A model generated the notes under the pieces. It did not search any database. It worked only from the letters and a program-made list of their open reading frames with translations, and had not been told where the DNA came from. This document shows positions 1 through 9,700 of a stretch of 64,000 nucleotides of DNA, in pieces. The DNA is from Negativibacillus massiliensis (GTDB lineage Bacteria; Bacillota; Clostridia; Oscillospirales; Ruminococcaceae). Position 1 is the stretch's first letter; each line of letters begins with the position of its first letter. The stretch covers positions 682,001 through 746,000 of the forward strand of contig NZ_FTRU01000008.1 of assembly GCF_900148495.1 (NCBI RefSeq). Reading direction: 5' to 3'. The position numbers were made by a program, and so were the translations under genes.

Positions 1-1
1 G

Positions 2-352
2 CTGATGCTGATTTTTGTGCAGCCGCAGGAAACAGAAATTCTGTCCATCGGGGTGGAGTATCTGCGGGTGGAAGGAACCTTTTATTGTGGAATTGGCTGC
101 CTGTTTTTGCTGTATGGTTTTTATCGTGCGGTTCGACGTCCGGGCATTTCGGTGGTGCTCACCGTTATCTCGTTGGGTACCCGTGTAGCACTTGCTTATC
201 TGCTTTCTGCTATTCCGGCAATCGGTGTGGTTGGTATTTGGTGGTCTATTCCAATCGGATGGTTCTTGGCAGATCTGGCAGGACTGCTTTATTACCGCAA
301 ACATAAAAAGGAATTGTTGTTTCAAGATACAGAAAAGGGACTCCAGGCATAA
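2..352 (+). CDS. MATE-family efflux transporter, C-terminal fragment (5' end outside window)
   Basis: The frame is open from the first bases of the window, so only about 116 C-terminal residues are present. They form the last transmembrane helices of a polytopic protein and end in a short charged tail (YYRKHKKE). The pattern of Gly/Pro-rich helices with a late IPIGWFLADL segment fits the C-terminal end of MATE Na+/H+-coupled drug exporters. A hairpin terminator overlaps the stop codon. Family assignment rests on a fragment, so the substrate cannot be guessed. Confidence 0.7.
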   Translation: MMLIFVQPQETEILSIGVEYLRVEGTFYCGIGCLFLLYGFYRAVRRPGISVVLTVISLGTRVALAYLLSAIPAIGVVGIWWSIPIGWFLADLAGLLYYRKHKKELLFQDTEKGLQA

Positions 353-371
353 GCACTGGAATCCCTTTTTT
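337..371. terminator. Bidirectional intrinsic terminator
   Basis: The 10-bp arms GGGACTCCAG and CTGGAATCCC (one mismatch, G.U on the minus strand) are followed by six T on the plus strand and by TTTT on the minus strand. It sits between the convergent MATE fragment and the flavodoxin-fold gene. Confidence 0.8.
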
Positions 372-372
372 G

Positions 373-975
373 TTATTCGATATTTGGTGACTGCATCTGT
401 TCTTTGGTAAGACCGTTTTTTTCACCGGCACGAAGCCAGAATTTTTCAGATTCAGCAACAAAGCGTTCTTTCGAGATCGGAAGAGCAATCGAAAGTGTAA
501 GCGGAGCAGAATTTTTGATTGATTTTGCAAGCTTTTTAAGATTTAGTTTAAACAGCATATCAAATGGAGGGGTGAGAATGGCTTCTCCGCTTCCGATTGA
601 AAGGCATGATCCAAACGGGAATCCATACTTTTTGCAGAAAAACTGGAGAGTTTTGATGGCAATACTGTTTTGTTCCGTTTCCAGGAATCCACAGTTGATC
701 ATCAGGTGGACTGTGGGACGGGAATCGGGAAGATTCTGACACAGGCAGTCTAAAAATTCCAGAACACAGCAGGGGAGGGAATCGACATAAAGTGGAAAGA
801 CAAACAGAACATCGGAATATTCTTTTACTTTATCGCAGATCTCCCGGTGATTTTGGGTAAACAAAAAACATTCTTCCCATTCACAGCCAAGATGCGGTGT
901 CATCATTTCGATAAATTTTTGAGAATTGGAACGGAGTGCGCGGGGGCTTCCGTTTAAGATTAAGAGTTTGTCCAT
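373..975 (-). CDS. Flavodoxin-fold NAD(P)H-dependent oxidoreductase-like protein
   Basis: A 200-residue protein. The N-terminus KLLILNGSPRA matches the phosphate-binding loop of NADPH-dependent FMN reductases and flavodoxin-fold proteins (beta1, then GSPR). A hydrophobic strand with FPLYVDSLP, typical of the second FMN contact loop, follows near residue 60. The gene overlaps the upstream flavodoxin-like gene by 16 bp, so the two are translationally coupled and probably work together. No Cys cluster is present here, unlike in its partner. The electron donor and substrate are unknown. Confidence 0.65.
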   Translation of the reverse strand: MDKLLILNGSPRALRSNSQKFIEMMTPHLGCEWEECFLFTQNHREICDKVKEYSDVLFVFPLYVDSLPCCVLEFLDCLCQNLPDSRPTVHLMINCGFLETEQNSIAIKTLQFFCKKYGFPFGSCLSIGSGEAILTPPFDMLFKLNLKKLAKSIKNSAPLTLSIALPISKERFVAESEKFWLRAGEKNGLTKEQMQSPNIE

Positions 976-1478
976 CTGGATACCTCACTTTCGATACTAT
1001 GTTCCAGTTCTTCTTTGGAAGGGAACAAAACCTTGCATTCGGTAAAAAGCATATTCAAGGCATTACGCTCTGTCAGTTTGCAGAATAATTCCTGTTCCTC
1101 CACGTCATCACAGCCATAGGCGATGATGACAGCTTTTTTAGGTACAACATTGCGGGGAACATGATGAACTTCGCCGCGGTAAAGGTGTAAGAATGCCTGC
1201 TGAATCGGGATGGCACGTTCCAGCATCCGTTTCATGATAGGACTGTAACTGCCATGGAAAAGACGTGTAACGTAAATCACATTTTCACTTTTGGCAATCA
1301 AAGGATAAACCTTGTGCGCATCATCAGGAATTACACATTTTCCCGGTGTCTTGACCCAGCATCCAAAACATCCCAGACAGGGAGAAATATTCAGGGCTGA
1401 AAGATCAATAACAGTGTTTTGATCGGAAGAAAAAGAAGGGGAAAAGGAAAGCGGACAATCGCTCATGATAAGATTCAT
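960..1478 (-). CDS. Flavodoxin-family protein with a Cys cluster (iron-sulfur flavoprotein-like)
   Basis: 172 residues. The start is set by AGGAG about 8 bases upstream of the ATG. Residues around 33-41 carry C-x2-C-x2-C within PCLGCFGCW, followed by a fourth Cys in PGKCVIPDD. This is the compact cluster of the NADPH-dependent FMN reductase / iron-sulfur flavoprotein superfamily. The N-terminal strand with a GSPR-type loop is weak or missing: the protein opens MNLIMSDCPLSF. It may rely on the overlapping downstream gene for part of the flavin chemistry, which is inference. It is first in a two-gene minus-strand operon. Confidence 0.6.
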   Translation of the reverse strand: MNLIMSDCPLSFSPSFSSDQNTVIDLSALNISPCLGCFGCWVKTPGKCVIPDDAHKVYPLIAKSENVIYVTRLFHGSYSPIMKRMLERAIPIQQAFLHLYRGEVHHVPRNVVPKKAVIIAYGCDDVEEQELFCKLTERNALNMLFTECKVLFPSKEELEHSIESEVSRWTNS

Positions 1479-1515
1479 TATATTTTCTCCTTAATAAACA
1501 TGACTTTTTAATTTT

Positions 1516-1524
1516 ATTATATCA
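1516..1524 (-). promoter_or_regulatory. Extended -10 promoter for the flavodoxin pair
   Basis: The minus strand reads TGATATAAT, an extended -10 (TGnTATAAT), about 38 bases upstream of the start codon. No good -35 hexamer is visible, which is usual for extended -10 promoters. Confidence 0.55.
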
Positions 1525-1578
1525 GACCATCGTCAAAAAAGAAATTGCTTTTGGAGAGTTTTCTTGCTGAAAAAAACG

Positions 1579-1587
1579 TGGTATAAT
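1579..1587 (+). promoter_or_regulatory. Extended -10 promoter for hprK operon
   Basis: TGGTATAAT is a consensus extended -10, about 90 bases upstream of the hprK ATG. It is divergent from the flavodoxin-pair promoter in the same 200-bp intergenic region. Confidence 0.6.
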
Positions 1588-1678
1588 AAAAGAAAATTGT
1601 ATTCTTTTTATGAGAAACATAATATTCAAGAAATCAGAAAGATTTCATGATATAGGATTTTTGAGGAGGAATTTGTTT

Positions 1679-2650
1679 ATGGCAAAACTGTATTCCGTTG
1701 CACTTTCCAAGCTGATCGAGGATTTGAAGCTGGAAACGGTCTATATGCCCCGCGATCCACAGGAAATCATGATCAAAACCGTAGATATCAACCGTCCGGG
1801 TCTTCAGCTGTGCGGTTTTTATGATTACTTTGACAGCAACCGAATCCAGATGTTTGGACTGGGTGAATTTGCCTATATGGAAAAATATACCCCACAGGAA
1901 CGTCAGGAATTCTTAGATAAATTTTTCTCCCAGAATATTCCGGCTGTTATCATTACTCGAAATCTGGAAATTCCGGAAGAGATGGTAACTGCTGCCAATA
2001 CATACGAGGTTCCGCTGCTGCGTACCGCTCAGCACACCTGCGACTTTATGTCCACAATGATTGCAACATTGAAGGTTGACCTTGCACCAAGAATTACCCG
2101 CCATGGCGTTTTGGTTGAGGTTTATGGCGAAGGTATCCTGCTTCTGGGTGAAAGCGGCGTCGGTAAGAGCGAGACTGCAATTGAGCTGATCAAACGCGGA
2201 CACCGTCTGATTGCAGACGATGCAGTTGAAATCCGCCGCGTTTCGGATAAGACTCTGGTCGGTTCTTCTCCGGCAAACATCCGTCATTTTATGGAACTGC
2301 GCGGAGTCGGCATCATCAATGCCCGCCGTATCTTTGGTATGGGCTCGGTTAAGATGACCGAAAAAGTAGATATGGTTATTTCTCTGGAACAGTGGGACAA
2401 AACAAAGGTCTATGACCGTATGGGTATGAACGATGAGTATACCGAGATTCTGGGAATCAAGGTTCCATCGCTGACCATTCCGGTTAAGACCGGTCGAAAC
2501 CTTGCTATTATCATCGAGGTTGCGGCTATGAACAACCGTCAGAAAAAGATGGGTTACAATGCTGCACAGGAACTGCTCAAACAGCTTGGTATGGTGGAGG
2601 ATATTCCGGCAGATGCGCTCAATAACGCACCGGACTACAACGCTTATTAA
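1679..2650 (+). CDS. hprK: HPr kinase/phosphorylase
   Basis: Phosphorylates and dephosphorylates Ser46 of HPr in the PTS, so it controls carbon catabolite repression in Firmicutes. The start was set at the ATG 9 bases after GAGGAGGA. A longer frame from 1610 exists, but its 23 extra residues are not typical of the family. The 323-residue length is normal. The N-terminal regulatory domain runs to about residue 130. The Walker A motif GESGVGKS is at 157-164. The family signature around ELRGVGIINARRIFG and the C-terminal helices are present. It heads the run leading to murB-rapZ-whiA. Confidence 0.95.
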   Translation: MAKLYSVALSKLIEDLKLETVYMPRDPQEIMIKTVDINRPGLQLCGFYDYFDSNRIQMFGLGEFAYMEKYTPQERQEFLDKFFSQNIPAVIITRNLEIPEEMVTAANTYEVPLLRTAQHTCDFMSTMIATLKVDLAPRITRHGVLVEVYGEGILLLGESGVGKSETAIELIKRGHRLIADDAVEIRRVSDKTLVGSSPANIRHFMELRGVGIINARRIFGMGSVKMTEKVDMVISLEQWDKTKVYDRMGMNDEYTEILGIKVPSLTIPVKTGRNLAIIIEVAAMNNRQKKMGYNAAQELLKQLGMVEDIPADALNNAPDYNAY

Positions 2651-2698
2651 GGGAAAAAGAAGCACAGTCAGGGAAAAAGGAAAGGATGGAGACGGAAG

Positions 2699-3421
2699 AT
2701 GAAGTTTATTGCAGATACTCACATTCACAGCATTGCAAGCAATCATGCTTACAGTACCATCATGGAAAATATCGAAGCAGCAAGACAAAAAGGTCTTGTT
2801 TATATGGCAATGACCGAGCATGGACCAAAGATGCCGGATGCTCCACATATCTGGCACTGTGTCAATCAGTGGGAAGTTCCATCGGTATATAACGGGGTCA
2901 ACATCCTGCACGGTGCGGAAGTAGACATTATGGATGAAGAGGGCACTTTGGATATTGACGATCATATCCTTGCCGGATTGGAATGGGTTATTGCTTCGAT
3001 GCATACACCATGTATTAAGCCAAGCACAAAAGAGAACCATACAAAAGCATGGCTGAATATCGCAAAGAATCCTCATGTAGATGTTATCGGACACTGTGGA
3101 GACGGAAGATATGATTTTGACCACGAAACGGTCATCAAAGCGTTCAAGGAATACGGCAAAATCGTAGAAATCGACAATGGTTCGTTTGGTTCCCGCCCAC
3201 ATACCGAGTCCAACTGCGCCGAAATTGCGCGCTGGTGCAAACGTCTGGAAGTGCCGATCGTTGTAGACAGCGACGCGCACTTTGCCGCAAATATCGGCGT
3301 TTTTGATAAAGCAATCAAGATCCTGACCGAGATTGATTTCCCAGAAAGACTCATCATCAATACGGATGTAGAGCGCTTTGAGCAGATTGTTGCTCAGAAG
3401 CGTGCGGGATTAAACCGGTAA
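2699..3421 (+). CDS. PHP-domain phosphatase/hydrolase (YcdX-like)
   Basis: 240 residues with the four PHP metal-ligand motifs: DTHIHS at 6-11, TEHGP near 40, a central H in ASMHTP and IGHCGDGRYD, and SDAHF near 202. It aligns in layout with the trinuclear-zinc phosphatase YcdX. The reaction is hydrolysis of a phosphoester; the substrate is not known. It lies 48 bp downstream of hprK and 32 bp upstream of murB on the same strand, so it is likely co-transcribed. A GGATGGAGACGGAAG ribosome site precedes the ATG. Confidence 0.85.
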   Translation: MKFIADTHIHSIASNHAYSTIMENIEAARQKGLVYMAMTEHGPKMPDAPHIWHCVNQWEVPSVYNGVNILHGAEVDIMDEEGTLDIDDHILAGLEWVIASMHTPCIKPSTKENHTKAWLNIAKNPHVDVIGHCGDGRYDFDHETVIKAFKEYGKIVEIDNGSFGSRPHTESNCAEIARWCKRLEVPIVVDSDAHFAANIGVFDKAIKILTEIDFPERLIINTDVERFEQIVAQKRAGLNR

Positions 3422-3453
3422 TCAGGACTGCCCAATAAGAAAGGAGCTGTTCC

Positions 3454-4386
3454 ATGACCTGTCTGGACAACGCAACAAAAGAACAACTTGCATCGCTGTG
3501 CAAAGAAAAGGAAATCCCTGTTTTGTGGGAAGAACCAATGAAGCATTATACCAGCTTTCAGATTGGCGGTCCTGCATCGGCAGTATGTATTCCCAAAAAT
3601 CGGGAACAGCTGTCCTGTTTGCTCTCGTTTTTGAGAAAAATGCAGATAAACCATTGGTTTGTTGGAAATGGTTCCAATCTGCTGATCTCGGATGAAGGAT
3701 TAAAAGGTGTTGTGATTCTGCTGGATTCTGATTTTGACGAGGAAATTTTGATCAGCAACACGATTCTGGAAGCTCCGGCAGGGAAAAAGCTGTCCTCTGT
3801 GTGTGCTGCAGCGTGTCGGGCAGAGCTTACCGGACTGGAGTTTGCCTGGGGAATCCCAGGAAGCGTGGGCGGAGCTGTCTATATGAATGCTGGAGCCTAC
3901 GGCGGAGAAATGAAGGATCGGCTTATCTGGGTGGAATATCTTGACCTGGATGGAAACATCCAGCGTGTGCCGGCAGAAAAGCTCAATCTTTCCTATCGCC
4001 ACAGCTGTTTTATGGAGCAGGAATATCAGGGTGTCTGCATTATCAGGGCAGCATTTTCTTTGGAAAAAGGAGAACAGGCGGCCATTCAGGCAGAAATGGA
4101 CCGAATCATCGGTCAGAGAAAGGAAAAACAGCCTCTTGATCTGCCAAGTGCAGGAAGTACCTTTAAACGCCCGCAGGGAGCTTATGCAGCTCAGCTGATC
4201 GACCAGTGTGGCCTTCGCGGTTTTACCGTAGGAGGAGCACAGGTAAGCACAAAGCATACCGGTTTTGTGGTCAATATCGGGGGAGCAACCTGTCAGGATG
4301 TACTGGAGCTTGCGCGTCAGGTAAAGGAATGTGTAAAAGAAAAGACGGGCTTTGAGCTGGAGATGGAAGTAAGGCTCCTGCCGTAG
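3454..4386 (+). CDS. murB: UDP-N-acetylenolpyruvoylglucosamine reductase
   Basis: FAD-dependent reduction of UDP-GlcNAc-enolpyruvate to UDP-MurNAc, the second committed step of peptidoglycan synthesis in the cytoplasm. The 310 residues begin with an FAD-binding domain containing SFQIGGPAS, GNGSNLL and GIPGSVGGAVYMNAGAYGGE. The MurB C-terminal domain follows with SYRHS, PSAGSTFKRP (catalytic Ser) and the closing STKHTGFVVN block. An AGAAAGGAGCTG ribosome site lies upstream. It is followed after 22 bp by rapZ, an order common in clostridia. Confidence 0.96.
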   Translation: MTCLDNATKEQLASLCKEKEIPVLWEEPMKHYTSFQIGGPASAVCIPKNREQLSCLLSFLRKMQINHWFVGNGSNLLISDEGLKGVVILLDSDFDEEILISNTILEAPAGKKLSSVCAAACRAELTGLEFAWGIPGSVGGAVYMNAGAYGGEMKDRLIWVEYLDLDGNIQRVPAEKLNLSYRHSCFMEQEYQGVCIIRAAFSLEKGEQAAIQAEMDRIIGQRKEKQPLDLPSAGSTFKRPQGAYAAQLIDQCGLRGFTVGGAQVSTKHTGFVVNIGGATCQDVLELARQVKECVKEKTGFELEMEVRLLP

Positions 4387-4408
4387 CCCGGAAAAGGGGA
4401 GAATCTTT

Positions 4409-5308
4409 ATGCGGTTTATTATTGTGACCGGAATGTCCGGTGCGGGAAAATCAGCGGCAGTAGATGCGCTGGAGGATGTCGGTGTATACTGTATGGACAA
4501 TATTCCGCCGTCCCTGATTCCAAAGATCGCACATCTGGGCGGAATCGGGCCGGAATCATCTTCGATTGACCGCGTGGCGCTGGTCATTGATGCCAGAGGT
4601 CTGCGCAGCAGCATCGGGGGAAAGGATGCACTCAAGGAACTGCTGGACGCGCTGGCAGAGCTGGATCGGGAGCATGTCAGCTACCAGATTCTGTTCTTGG
4701 ATGCAGCGACCGAAGAGCTGATTAACCGCTACAAGATTACCCGTCGTCCACATCCGTTAATGGGAAGAAGTGACTCGCTCAACCGTGCCATCTGTCAGGA
4801 GCGGGAGATGCTGCGTCAGGTAAAGGAACGGGCGGATATTGTACTGGACACAACGCTGCTTTCCGCTTCCCAGCTTCGGAGCAACATTCACGAGCTGTTT
4901 CGCAGTGATGACCCGGAAAAAGATGATTTTGTGGTAAACTGCATCTCGTTTGGCTTTAAATTTGGGGTTCCGGCAGATGCAGACCTGATGTTTGATGTCA
5001 GATGTCTGCCAAACCCGTTTTATGATGTCCAGCTGCGTCCAAAGACTGGTCTTGACCGTGCAGTTCAGGACTACGTGCTGGATTCCCAGAAAACACAGGG
5101 CTTTTTGACAAGGCTCTATGACTTTATCGACTATATGATTCCGCTCTACCGTCACGACGAGCAGAAGAGCCAGCTGGTAATTGCCATTGGCTGCACCGGC
5201 GGAAAGCACCGCTCAGTAACCATTGCACAGAAACTTTCGGAACATTTAAAAAATCAGGGGCTTCGTGTCATCACAAGCCATCGGGATATCGAGAAAAAGA
5301 AGTTGTAA
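4409..5308 (+). CDS. rapZ: RNase adapter / nucleotide-binding protein RapZ (YvcJ)
   Basis: A 299-residue P-loop protein. Walker A GMSGAGKS is at residues 8-15, and the C-terminal ligand-binding domain has IGCTGGKHRSVT. In E. coli the family controls GlmZ/GlmS amino-sugar synthesis; in Bacillus (YvcJ) it binds and hydrolyses GTP/ATP with a less defined role. Its position between murB and whiA is the classical context, but the usual yvcK/mgfK gene between rapZ and whiA is absent here. Confidence 0.94.
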   Translation: MRFIIVTGMSGAGKSAAVDALEDVGVYCMDNIPPSLIPKIAHLGGIGPESSSIDRVALVIDARGLRSSIGGKDALKELLDALAELDREHVSYQILFLDAATEELINRYKITRRPHPLMGRSDSLNRAICQEREMLRQVKERADIVLDTTLLSASQLRSNIHELFRSDDPEKDDFVVNCISFGFKFGVPADADLMFDVRCLPNPFYDVQLRPKTGLDRAVQDYVLDSQKTQGFLTRLYDFIDYMIPLYRHDEQKSQLVIAIGCTGGKHRSVTIAQKLSEHLKNQGLRVITSHRDIEKKKL

Positions 5309-5314
5309 ATCAAG

Positions 5315-5788
5315 ATGGAATATCGAAAAATATTGCCTTCTGATGATGAGAAGGTACGGGAATTTGTGTGTTCCCAATGGGGCAGTGAGCAGATGGTGGT
5401 GCATGACACCACCTTTTGCCTGTCAAATTTGCCGGGATTTTTGCTGATGGAAAAAGGGAATATCACAGCACTTTTGACCTATTCGGTTACCGGCGATGAT
5501 TGTGAGATTGTCTCACTGGATTCACTGATTGAGAATCGGGGAGCAGCAAGCTATTTAATTGGAATGCTCGAGCAGGAGCAAAAAGCCCAGCATAGAAAAA
5601 GAATTATTGTCAGTACGACAAATGATAATCTGCATGCTTTAGAGTTTTATCAAAAAAGAGGATTTGATATGGTTTGCCTAAGATATGGTGCGGTGGATCG
5701 TGCCAGAAAGAAAAAACCGCAAATTCCGCTCAAGGCAGACAACGGAATCCCGATCCGTCATGAAATTGAACTGGAAAAGATGCTGTAA
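5315..5788 (+). CDS. GNAT-family N-acetyltransferase
   Basis: 157 residues. The C-terminal half carries the GNAT acetyl-CoA fold: an ENRGAASYLIGMLEQ stretch in the motif A position, then TNDNLHALEFYQKRGFDM, the classical motif B with a paired Tyr and Gly-Phe. It begins only 6 bp after rapZ, so it is in the same operon. It occupies the slot where yvcK (mgfK) normally lies. The acceptor substrate is unknown. Confidence 0.8.
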   Translation: MEYRKILPSDDEKVREFVCSQWGSEQMVVHDTTFCLSNLPGFLLMEKGNITALLTYSVTGDDCEIVSLDSLIENRGAASYLIGMLEQEQKAQHRKRIIVSTTNDNLHALEFYQKRGFDMVCLRYGAVDRARKKKPQIPLKADNGIPIRHEIELEKML

Positions 5789-5848
5789 CATTGTGCTCTA
5801 ATACAGCTTTAAGAAAAAATGAAAGCAGGATTTAAGGAGGTCACATGA

Positions 5849-6763
5849 GTGACATTCGCAACCAAAGTAAAAAGCGAAATCAGCCATAACAAGGGGCTGA
5901 TCGGACGAAATAAAAAAGCATTCTCCTATGGAATGCTGCTGTGCGGCAAAAGCTTTTCCACAGAAAGCATTGCCATGACAACCGAAAACAAGTATGTCGC
6001 AAAGCTGTATGCAAAGCTGATCTTTCAGCAGATTCCAATGCAGACCAGCGTGACGACCAGAGAATATAACGGAAATTTCCAGCAGACCACCTATTCGGTC
6101 AGCGTGGATGATGAGGAGGACCGCAAAACGATCCTCCGCTTTTTTGGTCATGATGAAGAACATTTGAAGGATTATAACCGCGATCTGCTGGAGGATATTG
6201 AACACCGCCACGCCTTTTTAGCGGGGGCGTTTTTGAGTGCATCCAATATCAGTGACCCACAAAAGGACTATCATCTGGAATTTGTGGTTTCGGACAGCTG
6301 CGCTTTGCAGGCACTGATGGAGGTGCTGTACAGTCTGGAACTGAATTTTAAGCACATGGTTCGCCGCGGACAGCAGGTCCTTTACTGCAAGGACAGCAAA
6401 TCGATCGAGGAGCTGCTCACCATGGTAGGCGCGACCGGCTCGATGATGGATGTTGTCAACGTCAAGATTTATAAGGATATGCGGAACAAGATTAACCGCG
6501 TGACCAATTGCGAAACCTCTAATATCGAAAAGACAGTCAGCGCGGCGACGACACAGGCGGCTGATATCCGCTACTTAAAAAAGATGGGCGTGTTCCAGAA
6601 CCTGGAAGTAGTGCTCAAGGAGACCGGAGAAGCACGTCTGCGCCATCCTGAAATGTCTCTTCGGGAGCTGGGAGAGCTTTTGGGAGTATCCCGTTCGGGA
6701 ATCAATCATCGTCTGCAAAAAATCAGCCAGATTGCAAAGCAGGTAAGGGAAGAACAGGAATAG
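5849..6763 (+). CDS. whiA: Sporulation/cell-division DNA-binding regulator WhiA
   Basis: 304 residues. The start is GTG: AGGAGG lies 8 bases upstream, and the nearby ATG at 5845 opens only a 14-codon dead frame. The N-terminal half has the degenerate LAGLIDADG homing-endonuclease fold (HAFLAGAFLSASNIS). The C-terminal helix-turn-helix is SLRELGELLGVSRSGINHRLQKI. WhiA is a cell-division and chromosome-segregation factor in Bacillus and a sporulation regulator in Streptomyces. It lies 16 bp upstream of dnaE. Confidence 0.95.
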   Translation: MTFATKVKSEISHNKGLIGRNKKAFSYGMLLCGKSFSTESIAMTTENKYVAKLYAKLIFQQIPMQTSVTTREYNGNFQQTTYSVSVDDEEDRKTILRFFGHDEEHLKDYNRDLLEDIEHRHAFLAGAFLSASNISDPQKDYHLEFVVSDSCALQALMEVLYSLELNFKHMVRRGQQVLYCKDSKSIEELLTMVGATGSMMDVVNVKIYKDMRNKINRVTNCETSNIEKTVSAATTQAADIRYLKKMGVFQNLEVVLKETGEARLRHPEMSLRELGELLGVSRSGINHRLQKISQIAKQVREEQE

Positions 6764-6778
6764 AAAGGAGCAGGCAGG

Positions 6779-9700
6779 ATGGAAGATCATTTTGTTCATC
6801 TGCACGTTCACAGTGAATACAGCCTTCTGGATGGCGCGTGCCGCATCAAACAGCTGGTACAGCGTGCCAAAGAGCTTGGACAGAGTGCGATAGCGGTGAC
6901 CGACCATGGGGTAATGTACGGTGCCATCGACTTTTACAAAGAGGCAAAAGCCAATGGAATCAAGCCGATTATCGGCTGTGAAGTCTATGTTGCGCCAAGA
7001 ACCCGTTTTGATAAGGTGATGGGTTTTGACAATGCGCCATATCACCTGGTTTTGCTGTGTGAAAATCAGACCGGCTACCAAAACCTGATCAAGATGGTCT
7101 CCCGCAGCTTCACCGAAGGTTTTTATTTTAAGCCACGTATCGACCGCGAACTGCTCCGGCAGCATTCTGAAGGCTTGATTGCGCTGTCTGCCTGCCTTGC
7201 AGGTGAGGTGCCAAGGGCACTGAATCAAAACGATTATGCACAGGCAAAGGAAGCAGCACAGTTTTATCTGGATGTGTTCGGCAAGGACCGCTACTTTATT
7301 GAGATACAAAATCATGGCATTGCCGAGCAGCAGAAGATTATTCCGGATCTTGTGCGCCTTTCCCGGGAGCTGGGAGTGGGTCTGGTTGCGACCAACGACT
7401 GCCATTATCTGAAGAAAGAGGACAGCTCTACCCAGAAAATCCTGATCTGTATCCAGACAAACCATACCTTGCAGGAAGATAACGGGATGGAGTTTGAAAC
7501 AGAGGAGTTCTACGTAAAATCCCGTCAGGAAATGCACGACGCTATGCGGGAGTGTATCGGGGACGAAGCAGTTATCAATGAAGCGCTGGATAATACCGAA
7601 AAGATTGCAGAGCGCTGTCAGGTGGAATTTACCTTCGGACATCATATTCTCCCAAGGTTTGAGGTGCCGGACAATAAGGACAACGCTGCCTTTTTCAGAG
7701 AAAAATGCTATGAAGGATTTTACCGCAACTATGGGGAAAATCCTCCGCAGGAATACCGGGATCGTCTGGAATATGAGCTTTCGGTCATCGAAAAGATGGG
7801 CTATGTCGACTACTATCTGATTGTTTGGGACTTCATCGACTATGCAAAACGAAATGGAATTCCGGTCGGTCCGGGACGTGGTTCCGGTGCAGGCAGTATT
7901 GCGGCTTACTGTATCGGTATCACCGGCATCGACCCGATGAAATACCATCTGTTGTTTGAGCGATTCTTAAATCCAGAACGTGTCAGCATGCCGGACTTTG
8001 ATATTGACTTCTGTTATGAACGTCGTGAGGAAGTTATCGATTATGTTATCCGCAAATATGGCAAGGAGAGGGTAGCGCAGATCATTACCTTTGGTACGAT
8101 GGCAGCCCGCGGCGGTGTGCGCGATGTCGGCAGGGTGCTGGGAATGGATTATCAGCAGGTGGACAAGGTGGCAAAAGCCATTCCGATGGAACTGCACATG
8201 ACCATTGCCAAGGCTCTGGAACGCTCCCCAGACCTGAAAGTGATGTATGAAAGTGATCCACAGGTCAAGGAGCTGATCGATCAGGCATCCAAGATTGAGG
8301 GTATGCCACGGCATGCCTCGACCCATGCGGCAGGCGTTGTAATCGCGAGGGATGCGGTTGAAACCTATGTACCGCTTGCAAAGAACGATGAGGCCATTGT
8401 GACCCAGTACACCATGACCACGCTGGAAGAGCTGGGACTACTCAAAATGGACTTTCTGGGGCTTCGTAACCTGACCGTTATCAGTGATGCGGAAAAGATG
8501 ATCCGCAAGGAAGAACCAGACTTTGATATTGAAAAAGTTTCCCTTTCTGACCCGCAGACTTTTGAAATGATGTCCAAAGGTCAGGCAAAAGGTGTATTCC
8601 AGTTTGAGTCGGGCGGAATGCGTCAGGTGCTGACCCAGTTAAAACCGGAATCAGTCGAGGATTTGATTGCGGTTATCTCGCTGTATCGTCCGGGTCCGAT
8701 GGATTCCATCCCGAAATATATCAAGAACCGCCACAACCCGCAGGAGATTACCTATAAGACCCCACTGCTCAAGGATATTCTGGATGTTACCTACGGATGT
8801 ATCGTTTATCAGGAACAGGTTATGCAGATCTGCCGCAAGCTGGCAGGATACTCCTATGGACGAGCTGACCTTGTGCGCCGCGCTATGGCGAAGAAAAAGC
8901 ACGATGTCATGGAAAAGGAACGGCAGAACTTTATCTGGGGAGCCAAAAAAGAGGATGGCTCGGTTGACTGTGTGGGCTGTGTGGCAAATGGTGTCAGTGA
9001 ACAGGTAGCAAACGAAATTTTCGATGAGATGAGCTCGTTTGCATCCTACGCATTCAATAAGTCGCACGCAGCAGCCTATGCGATTGTTGCTTACCGCACC
9101 GCATACCTAAAAGCACACTATCCAAAAGAATACATGGCAGCGCTTTTGACCAGTATCCTGGATAATACTGATAAGATGCTCGGCTACCTCAAGGAATGCG
9201 AGCTGATGAAAATAAAAATCCTTCCTCCAGACATCAACCGCAGCAATACTGGATTTATTGTAGAAGACGGATGCATCCGCTTTGGATTTTTGGGCGTTAA
9301 AAATCTGGGCAAGGGTGTCATGGAAGCTCTGGTTAAGGAACGAGAGGAAAACGGTCCGTTTAGCGACCTGGATGACCTGTGCGAAAGAATGTATGGACAG
9401 GAATTAAACAAGCGCGCGATTGAGAGCTTAATCAAGTGCGGGGCTCTGGACAGCTTTGGACACAATCGCCGGGAAATGCTGGAAGGATATACTGCGCTGA
9501 TCAGTGATATTGATGACCGCCACAAAAATAATCTGGAAGGTCAGCTGAACCTGTTTGATACACCGGAACTGTCCAGCAGCAGACAGGGATTTTCTCTGCC
9601 AAAACTGGAAGAATATATGCCGGAATTAAAACTTGCAATGGAAAAAGAGGTCACCGGACTGTATGTTTCCGGACATCCGCTTGCACAGTACCGGAGCATG

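Noticed and set aside
1913-3280. 455-codon minus-strand frame across hprK and the PHP gene
   Set aside because: Crosses two well-supported plus-strand genes and has no ribosome site.
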